From the NCBI RefSeq assembly GCF_947172395.1, contig NC_069097.1, positions 12,074,142-12,138,141 on the forward strand: 64,000 nt of DNA. The letters are read 5' to 3'. Position 1 is the first letter of the stretch. Each line of letters starts with the position of its first letter. This stretch comes from Bicyclus anynana (taxonomy: Eukaryota; Arthropoda; Insecta; Lepidoptera; Nymphalidae). Made by a program: the position numbers and the translations under genes. Below, piece after piece: positions 55,391-64,000 of this stretch. A model generated the notes under the pieces. That model saw nothing but the letters and a program-made list of their open reading frames with translations. It made no database searches and was not told where the DNA came from.

Positions 55391-57220
55391 GTATTATATA
55401 ATCATTTAGGTAATTAATTAAACCATGCATTTGTTTATTACATAATATTCTATCAGACATTTATTTACACAACATTTTTTTTTCTAAATAATAATCGAAA
55501 TGGATTCCTTAGGGGCATTGCTGAATATTTATTGGAGCATCACGGAAAACCCACTGATCCGATTTCACTGGCATTTTCGCAGTTTGAAAAAAAAAAACAA
55601 GGTTATAGTAAAAAAAGTAGGGTAGCAGAATATTCTGCAATCGGTTGAGTGAAACTAAAAATACGAGCGACATAAAAAAAATATAGGAATTTTACTCAAT
55701 AAAGTTTTAAAATAAGTGCAAATTTTTGATTGAGAACAATTTTTTTCGCACCAAAATCATTTTAAAAACTACTTCGAAGATGTTAAACCTACACGAAAAG
55801 TGAAAAACTTTATGGTGCTTATCTATTACTAATTGATTTGAAGGCTTATTGAAGAAAGAAGGTTATCAGGGACACAGGGTCCCAGAAACACTTACTTGCC
55901 AAGAAATTTATACAAAATAATACAAAGTTCCTTTTAAAAACTGGAATTCATTGATAAAGCTCGAAGTTAGGAACCTTCCAGCTTTATCAATGACTGATGA
56001 AACTGGAAGATTGGACTATTCTAGTGGCTGACACCACTGAAAAAGTCACAAAATGACGGAGAAAGAGAACAGAGAAGATTTGAGGACAGAGTTATGAGGT
56101 AAGTAACAAACATTAAAAAAAATCGCGTCCAACTGATAACTTACTTTTTTAAAATCGGTTTAAAATGGCTTTTTTAAAACCGAGTTACCAGTATACAGTA
56201 ATTTTGATTCGGCAATGACCCATTTCTATCTGTACGTGTTAAAATTTAACACGTGCGTGTTTAGCCCGCAGAGTATACGATATTAGGAGCAAACAAGACG
56301 GTCAGGCAATAGCGAGGGTAAACAATATGGGAACTGTACAATCGCTATGTTATGGTCCAACTCTACTATTGTTGCAGTCATCGGGGCGGAACAATTCCTA
56401 GGAGAGGAGTGAATTAATAATAATATAACTACCTACAGTAGAACCCGTTTAATACGATTTCGCAGGGACCCAACTAAAAACGCGTCTTAGACGGGAAAGC
56501 GTATCATACGGGATATGGGTGGGGGATAGTGAAAAATATAACGTCTAATGTACACGCACACATAGTTATAAAAATTTGTGTATTTGTTGTAAAGACTACC
56601 TAAAGAAGCTGCTTAAAGTAATCACTTATTCTGGTATAACAAAAAAATTTCGATGCATTAGCAATTGCGAAATTTTCAATTAAATTTTACTTTTGCAGTG
56701 CGTCTTTAAAATGTTCAGTTTAAGAATCGCATCATGTCAAGGGTCGTTTGTTGTCAGGGTCTTTCAGTTCTTCAAGATATCATGTATTAGTCTTGTCCTG
56801 CAAGCTTGTTTATACCAATTTACACTAAATTTTGAGAAATTATACACATAACTATGTAAAAACCGTTAAGTAGTCTTCGAGTTTATCGTTACCAGAAAGA
56901 CAAAAAGACGGGACAGAGGACTTTTCAGGACAATTCTGTAATTAAATATATTAGATTTTATTGCAGACACATTAACCCAATAAGTTTAGTCCTCTGAGTT
57001 AATGGAATGCTGAACAAGCTTGTAGCTGTCCCAATGCTGAATATGATAATACTACTAAATAAAACCGTACACTGATGCGGTTCTCCGTCATACACGTGGA
57101 CACAGATAACTGGTATTCCGGCGTCCGGAGACCGGAACACCCCGTCACGATATGATACACCCCAAAATATGTTCAATTTCAATAGCATAAATTTCAACGT
57201 TGGAAAATCTTTAAACGTTT
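55391..57220. other. non-coding stretch
   Basis: Contains a 21-base palindrome at 56234-56254 (ACGTGTTAAAATTTAACACG then T) and one half of a pogo/Tigger-like terminus at 56435 (TACAGTAGAACCCGTTTAAT). No gene was seen. Confidence 0.4.
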
Positions 57221-57224
57221 ATAT

Positions 57225-57225
<1 letters not shown>

Positions 57226-57270
<45 letters not shown>
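57226..57270. repeat. TCAA tetranucleotide microsatellite
   Basis: Eleven uninterrupted TCAA units followed by TTTATTTCTTTGCAG. In reverse this reads AATAAATTGATTGATTG, which looks like a LINE poly(A) signal with a (TGAT)n tail. Confidence 0.9.
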
Positions 57271-57702
57271 TTATTTCTTTGCAGATACATGCATTATTTA
57301 TACAGGTGGTCGGTAGATGTAGATGGTAAATGTATCTTGCCAATTAGGCATGCAAATTATTTATTAAATATTTAATGAAAAAATAATTTTAGTTCATTTA
57401 ATCAATAGCTTTATCGGCTGTCAGGCCGTTAGCGGCTGACATTAGCAATGGATTCACCGGTGCCGAACCATTGTGTGCTGAAAATTATTTTCCACGAAAA
57501 ACCGAAACGGGATAAATCTAGTAAGTACATATCACTGCAAAACCTAAACTACTTCAGAAGATGTTGACTCAACAATTTCATTCTTCGTATTGAAATTCTA
57601 CAACGCAAAGCCTGCTCCTGTTTAACATAGAATTTATTTGCAGGGGAATATTTACTTTCACAAACAGTCATACTACTCGTACTTACAGACTGATCAACAC
57701 TA

Positions 57703-57903
57703 AGGCTGCCAGTCCACCGAAGCGGAGCGAGGCAGCGGAGCCGAGGAACGGAGAAATATTAACGTATAGGATTGCGAGTTTAAAAATTCATATAAAACCG
57801 GTAAGCGGAGCGGATTAAATAAATTAAATTTAACATTTATTTATTTATCATAGTCTGCAGCTCCGCTCCGCAACCTCACTCCGCTTTGGTGGACAAACAG
57901 CCT
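57703..57903. mobile_element. foldback MITE with about 45-bp terminal inverted repeats
   Basis: AGGCTGCCAGTCCACCGAAG then CGGAGCGAGGCAGCGGAG on the left mirrors CTCCGCAACCTCACTCCG then CTTTGGTGGACAAACAGCCT on the right. Confidence 0.82.
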
Positions 57904-58060
57904 AAGCCTAGTCCATCACAGGCGATATGTCATTATTTCTAGCGAATCTTATCAAGTCATGTGAAAATCAAACAGCTGATAATCCACTGATAAAGCAGGC
58001 ACGCTGTCATAATATACCTACGCGATGTAAAAACTAAAATCTTTAAAAAATGGGCTTTTT

Positions 58061-58370
58061 GGACGGCTTTCGTGGCGCAGTAGTGAGCGGGGTGGATTTA
58101 CAAGACGAAGGTCCTGGGATCGATCCCCGGCTGGGCTGATTGGGATTTTCGTAACTGGTCCAGGTCAGGCCGAAGAAGTTTCGGCCGTGGCTGGTTACCA
58201 CCCTACCGGCAAAGACGTACCGCCAAGCGATTTAGCGCTCCGGTACGATGTCGTGTTGAAACCGAAAGGGGTGTGGATTTTCATCCTACTTCTAACAAGT
58301 TGGCCCTCTTTCATCTTATATTGCATCATCAGATGAGATAGTAGTCTAAGGCTAACATAAAGAATAAAAT
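58061..58370 (+). mobile_element. tRNA-derived SINE, family 1, diverged
   Basis: GGCTTTCGTGGCGCAGTAGT head and GGGATCGATCCCCGGCTGGG box B; the body is the same as at 18283. Confidence 0.83.
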
Positions 58371-58709
58371 ACTTAATATAAAGGCTAACAATAATCATTA
58401 TTAATTCCGATACTCGTTTCAGTCAATTGCCTTACAGCAAAAGGCTTCGACCCACAACTTAAGAAGTTTTCGCTTGACTGTTGGATCAAGGGTCGGATTC
58501 AGAAGGCATGAAATAACTGGAATCCTGACCACCGGTTACGTGGACACTCAAAATGCCCCAAAACGGGAGGGCTGGACAATTTTATAACGTTTTTATAAGT
58601 TTGGTAATGTATTTTATAAACAATGTAAAATATAAAAAAGAAAGTATAATTAAATGAGAGGCATAACAATAATGTCCTTCCGACTGAGTTTTTGCAGCAG
58701 GATGCAGGA

Positions 58710-59050
58710 TCCTACTAATATTATAAACGCGAAAGTTTGTATGGATGTTTGGATGTATGTTTGGATGTTTGTTACTCTTTAACGCCGCTACTACTGAAGC
58801 GATTTGGCTAAAATTTGTAATGGAAATGGATTTTACTCTGGATTAACACATAGGCTACTTTTTATCCCGAAAAAATCCATGGAAAACTGATGATTTTAAT
58901 GATATGAATGTTTGTTACTCTTTTACGCCTCGAGTACTTAACCGAATTAGCTGAAACATAGGCTACTTTTTATCCCGGAAAAATCCATAGTTCCCGAGGG
59001 ATTTGTGAAAAACTAAATTCCAAGCGGACGAAATCGCGGGCGTCCTCTAG
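58710..59050 (+). mobile_element. Helitron-like element with internal duplication
   Basis: TCCTACTAATATTATAAACG start and ATCGCGGGCGTCCTCTAG end. The ATAGGCTACTTTTTATCCCG - AAAAATCCAT block occurs twice. Confidence 0.78.
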
Positions 59051-59961
59051 TATGTTATAATGCACTAGTGTTTTTGTGTTTTACACAACCATAAATTTAC
59101 TGACTATCCTCACATTCATAATCCAATCGCACGTCAAACCGACACGACCGCAAATAGATGGGCGCTGGATCACTCAGGACTCCCAGGCACCAAGTTGTAT
59201 CAACACAAACGATTTCCTAATTCTAGGCTGGCATTGAGATTTTTCAAAAAACAATCTCAAGAAATTTAAGCGAATACAGGACCAGGCGTACTAGTTAACC
59301 ATAACCAATAAGAAGTAATTACGAGGTTGAGGCAGTTGAGTTTTAAATAATAACACTAAAACTAATGACCATATGAATATTTTACCTAGAAACCCTATTT
59401 TCCACTCGTCCTATAGAATTGTCAAGGTGGGAAATTAACATAATTTCTATAATGCAAATAAGCACAAGTGGTATGAGTCACATTTTGCCATAAACAATTA
59501 CAGGTAAATTGTAAGAACACCTGAACAAAAAGCCATCGCTTGTTGCTCTTTCGTGATGCAAGATAAACGGCATTGGTTATAGAACAGAGAAAAAAAACGT
59601 GACACAAAAACACTCCACTATAAATCATTACGAACGAATTCGCAACAAAAAGAATCTATTTTAATGCCAATGCACAACAAAATATACTACAGCATACTTT
59701 ATTTTAAGACAGTGCATCTTCCGGAGACGTCTCTCATCAGAGCAATATATACGCAGCTAATAATATTAGTAATGTTTACAATTTACATACATGCATGAAA
59801 ACTCTCGTTGAAAAAATCATAGGTGTTGATGAACCCATAACAAAAGCACTTAATCAACGTATCGAGCACCCTCGGATGTTATACCAGCAACACAGCTGAT
59901 CGAAGTATAAACAACCTCACCTTATTATACTGTAAACACATCCCAGCGTGGATTCACTTAC

Positions 59962-60185
59962 ACAAACGTCATAAGATAAACTTCCTTTCACTGTGCGTGA
60001 GACCACTCAAATACCGAGATGCAGTTTGAAAACTATTAAAATATGCATTCCCGATTTAATTAAAATGTTCGTAAAGTATCGGAGGACGAAGGGCGTGCGC
60101 CTCCGGCGGCATTCGGCTGTCGACTGGCTGAGATCGCGCGGTTCTGTTCGAGAACAAATACCACCTGGTATGGGGACACGGGGGT
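59962..60185 (-). promoter_or_regulatory. GC-rich island, possible promoter or non-coding first exon
   Basis: Bases 60,080-60,185 are much richer in GC and CpG than the surrounding AT-rich DNA (GGGCGTGCGCCTCCGGCGGC). Read on the minus strand, a clean donor (TTTGT|GTAAGT) lies at 59961. It would suit a non-coding first exon of the downstream minus-strand gene, but no coding sequence or core promoter is certain. Confidence 0.2.
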
Positions 60186-60455
60186 CTGAATAAATTGGTC
60201 TTGTATTGTTACATCTGTATTATCTGGTATTATTTAGACCTTATCGACTGTTTCTGATCTTATCAAACTATAAACGATGGCCGACGCGCATACCTACGTT
60301 ACGTTTCTTCCAACACAATTGAAGATATGACGCGATGTAGCAAAAAATATAGTAGGCGATAATTTCAAACCAAAGATACTATCTCAGTATTGTAATAAGT
60401 GTATACCTAGAAGAGATATCGTAACGTAAATTACTTTAAAACAATCTGTTTTAAA

Positions 60456-60702
60456 GTAATTTATGGGCGGGCCACATAGTTCGAAGAGCCGATGGACGTT
60501 GGGGCCGCAAGGTGCTGGAATGGCGACCCCGCACCGGAAAGCGCAGTGTTGGGCGACCCCCCCACTAGGTGGACCGAGGATATTAAGCGGGTTGCAGGGA
60601 GCCGCTGGATGCTGGCGGCTCGAGATCGTTGTGCTTGGAGGTCCATGCAAGAGGCCTATGTCCAGCAGTGGACGTCTATCGGCTGATAAGGTAAGGTAAG
60701 GT
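60456..60702 (+). mobile_element. 5'-truncated RTE-type LINE with 13-bp target duplication
   Basis: Begins near GGGCGGGCCACATAGTTCGA and ends ATCGGCTGATAAGGTAAGGT. It is flanked by AATCTGTTTTAAA at 60443-60455 and 60703-60715. The tail is (GGTAA)n where other copies have (GAT)n. Confidence 0.88.
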
Positions 60703-60715
60703 AATCTGTTTTAAA

Positions 60716-63700
60716 ATAAGTATACTTTGAGAATTAACTTTAAAGCCAGAGTAAACAGCTTCGGTAAGACTCATTTGAATTTATATAAGCCTTTTGAAAC
60801 AACAAATCGCATTAAGATCGACCTCAAAATTACAGTAGGCAAACAAGTTCTAAACTTTTCAGCCTATTGCTACGAGCTAGCTTATAAAATCTTGTCTTGG
60901 ACTTATAAATCTCATGTGTAAAAACTACGAATACCAAAACTCATCCAAAACTCTAATGAAATATCTGAAGCTGAACTGAATTAAACGTCAGCATCCGCTA
61001 AAATAGGATTTTGAAAATATCAAGTACCTATAAGGTGTGAAAATTTATGAGAGGTCTGTTTATGAAACCTTTCTTCTATGTGAATAGAACAATAAAATTT
61101 AAATACAGAAAATTAATTATTAGTGAAGCGTTTAAAATTTTTAGATGCATTTGTGAAGAGAAAATGCAAAATGAGAAAGTATCAGGCGCCTGCTTTTTGC
61201 GCGTACTAATAAAATTGAAAATCAGAAATTGCGCAAAAAGTTGTGAATTACTAAACATAACCTGACAAACAGGCTATATAAGTGTATTAATTATAATTAT
61301 AAGATTCATTCAGCCTTACTGGTAATTTTTTTTTATTCTTTACAAGTTAGCCCTTGACTACAATCTCATCTGATGGTAATTGATACATTGAGGTACATCT
61401 GGCAATTTTAACTGGAAACGCAGAACAGCGCATGTAATATTTAATACTCTACTTTGAAAGAGCTAAAAAATCCAATATAAAAATGTGAATTTTATACCTA
61501 CCCGTATGTCGAAAATGTTTTTTGGAATCCAATTAAAGTTTGGCAACGGCAGATCTTTTACGGCGATACATATTTTAACGACCCGATGTATAAATTGGCG
61601 CGGCAATATTCCAAATGATATTATTCATACTATATCTACTGTTACAGATATATGAGTATGACTGTATTCGAATTGTCTGAAAATAAAATTGCAACAGAAC
61701 TTATTTGATCTAAAATCATTATATTTAGTTGATTACAGAAATTTTTTCTCATTATCATAAGGGACTTTCTCACCTAGACGTTGATTGGAAACACGGTCAC
61801 AGCGGCTTAAGGATTGACCTGATTCACAGCCCACGAATTCCATCGATTCTAAGTTCACTCAAACCAAGATCACAGTACACAGCCTTACTTTCCGTCCCCT
61901 TTACGTTATTATAAAGTTCGGTTCGACTCTACCAGATGATAAGGAACTCGCTGGTAATACTCGCTGAGGTATCATATACAATCAGAAAAAAAAAGAATTT
62001 TGAGACATAACCGTAGTAGGTGGTATCCTAGCTAATACAATCTCCCACACCATGTTGTTTGTAGACAAGAGACGTGACCCCTACAGTGAGAATAAAGGCA
62101 ATGATGATTATGAGGATAATTGATATCCAACAGATCTTTAATTATTAATCACAGCTTCTAACCTGTATAATAATCTTAGACCATAAGCTCTGTTACAGTT
62201 GACGTATTTGAAAACACGTCATTGAGATTCAATTGCTGACGACAAGCAATTAATTGATTGGATTTTTTGTCGAACAATAATGTATCATTAATCACTAGTT
62301 AAGGGGTTAAACGACCCAATTTCAATTTCGTAGGCCGACTCGGACAATGAACGAATCGTGGCACGTCAACAATTACCCTTGATTATCAAAATTAGATGAC
62401 TCATTTAAAATCGAGGACATAGGTACTTTTGAATGTCGTAGATTTAGCAAACTTTAAAAGAAGTTTTACTCCAGTTGCAGAATACCTGGGAGCTTTATTG
62501 TTTTGCTCAGTATCACAAAATGTATGGATTCACGGGATTGTCGAAAGAAGGTGAAGTGAAATGAAACAATGGATTTGTTAGAAAAAATACTAAGAAATAA
62601 TAAGAATAAAACAACTACAAATATGAACAAAGCCATCAGATAAAGCCGGTTCTTTCTTTCTGCAAGTGTAATTGCACAAATAATAATAATAATTTACTAT
62701 TCAACAATGTAACAACACACTAAGTACATTACATACTAAGTATTATTTCCAACAAAAACCATACGAACCAAATCGAAAGAATTAATTGATATACCTAGCT
62801 CGTAACTAAAATTATCTCTTTATAAACTTAAAACCATTGGAATGATACAATAACTATCGAGTAATAAAAGCAATTATACGGTACATCACCATAAACTAAA
62901 TGCCATTGTTTTTATAGAACATGAAATTAATTAAAACAAACTGCATCATACTTTATTCACGCTGCATTGCATTAACGTGATCATAATTATAATTAACGCT
63001 AGAAAAACTACAAATGAACTTGCTTACATAAAAATACTCAGTATTCAAAACATTTTCGTCGTCAAGTATGTAAATGTGTTATTTAGTGTTAATTAAGTTA
63101 AAAAATATAATCAGTTTATTCAGAGAATGTTTAAAAATTATCAAATATGCAAAATTGAAAACATTAACTATGACTAATAGAGCTTTATTTTGCACGGATT
63201 TTTGGATCCTATGCATTGAGCTCGTGATGGTTTGCATAAAGCTCGTTCGGGGATGAACTACCCCTATGCTTATTACTACACACTTACGCCTATTTAAGGC
63301 ATAGGTCAGCACATTGTTGGATGTGTTGCTTTTATGTACTGAAAAGTTTTAGTCCATAATAGGCTACGCGGACCACTTAACATCAGGTGAATCTTTAGTT
63401 TATTTCGTCAAATATAATAAAAAAGGACACTAACTAACTCATTTAGTTCTTTAAGTTTAAACGCACTATGATAAACAAAATCACACAATAATTTTCGGAT
63501 AGTTATATATAGAAGAAAAACGTATAACCACAAAGGTTTATTGGGCTATTTTTGAACAAGATAAAAACAAATGTGGCGTTGGTTTAGCTTTAGAAAGAAT
63601 CGCCGCAGTGCAACTGCTATTACTGGTAGCGTGCTATGAAAACTTTTCATACGAGTATAAGTGCTTAAAGTTGTAATTGCACAGTAGATTCAACTGCTCG

Positions 63701-63868
63701 ACTTTATAGAAAAGAGAATAAAAGTGCAAGCATTCTAAAGAAGTTAAGATAACTGTCTGGAGACTTCAAATGTAAGTTAGGTATATAATAGACTAGTACG
63801 ACTTTATGGCGTAAAGTTTATAAACTTTTGGGATATGATAAGTTTGAAATTACTCGGATCTTGATTGA
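60716..63868. other. non-coding stretch
   Basis: AT-rich DNA with a SINE family 1 3' scrap at 61328-61384 (ACAAGTTAGCCCTTGACTAC). Frames of 60-77 codons on both strands show no motif. I see no exon. Confidence 0.4.
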
Positions 63869-64000
63869 TCTATACTATAATATTATAAAGAAGAAAGATT
63901 TGATTGTTTATTTTCATTGAATAGGTTTTGAAAATAATGCACACATTTAAAAAAAATTTTCACCATTGAAATTCTACATTATACCTGATGAACATAGGCT
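63869..64000 (+). mobile_element. Helitron-like element running off the window
   Basis: TCTATACTATAATATTATAA start and GAATAGGTTTTGAAAATAAT; the 3' half lies outside. Confidence 0.65.

Noticed and set aside
59993..60193. 66-codon plus-strand ORF in the GC-rich patch
   Set aside because: No motif, no matching splice partner, and the first half is AT-rich and non-coding in style.

Overview
The window looks like a piece of a lepidopteran (butterfly or moth) nuclear genome. It is AT-rich, has short exons in long introns, and is packed with repeats typical of Lepidoptera. These include Helitron-like elements running from 5' TC(TATACTAATATTATAA) to 3' CTAG, two tRNA-derived SINE families, 5'-truncated RTE and CR1/jockey-type LINE tails, and small foldback elements or MITEs. 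The order is inferred from repeat style and not from a database match. There is no prokaryotic gene organisation, CRISPR array, operon, rRNA gene or convincing functional tRNA gene.

The one cellular gene I can support lies on the minus strand between about 24.8 and 9.0 kb. Eight coding exons (24793-22465, 16825-16371, 15859-15584, 13883-13704, 12987-12652, 10753-10623, 10220-9660, 9132-9026) have GT/AG borders, and every junction joins in a compatible phase, giving an open frame of 4375 nt (about 1458 residues). The protein is charged, Ser-rich and mostly disordered, and carries an array of [G/P/S]-ILK-basic-Ser-acidic motifs. It is best read as the long N-terminal part of an insect supervillin (actin- and membrane-associated, gelsolin/villin superfamily). 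The name rests on recollection of insect supervillin style and is tentative. The gene enters from the right, because no start exon is identified, and leaves to the left, because no gelsolin or villin-headpiece domain is present.

Layout: 0.2-2.2 kb is a nine-copy ~226-bp satellite array after an ATC microsatellite. 2.2-9.0 kb is intron with Helitron, RTE and unclassified repeats. 9.0-24.8 kb holds the exons, with repeats in the introns. 24.8-38.9 kb is first-intron or upstream DNA with SINEs, RTE pieces, MITEs and a local duplication at 33.5-34.2 kb. 38.9 to about 43.8 kb is a seemingly intact minus-strand non-LTR retrotransposon with ORF1 (FP-type), an extra 164-codon ORF, and ORF2 (endonuclease plus reverse transcriptase). 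44-64 kb is repeat-rich non-coding DNA with a nested insertion at 49.7-50.1 kb, a diverged ~233-bp tandem array at 50.7-51.6 kb, long foldback elements at 52.3 and 57.7 kb, and a GC-rich island at 60.1 kb that could be a promoter.

No clearly new biological system was found. The items most worth checking are the ILK motif array with its run of frame-preserving exons, the three-ORF LINE, the satellite array, and the diverged 233-bp tandem array.
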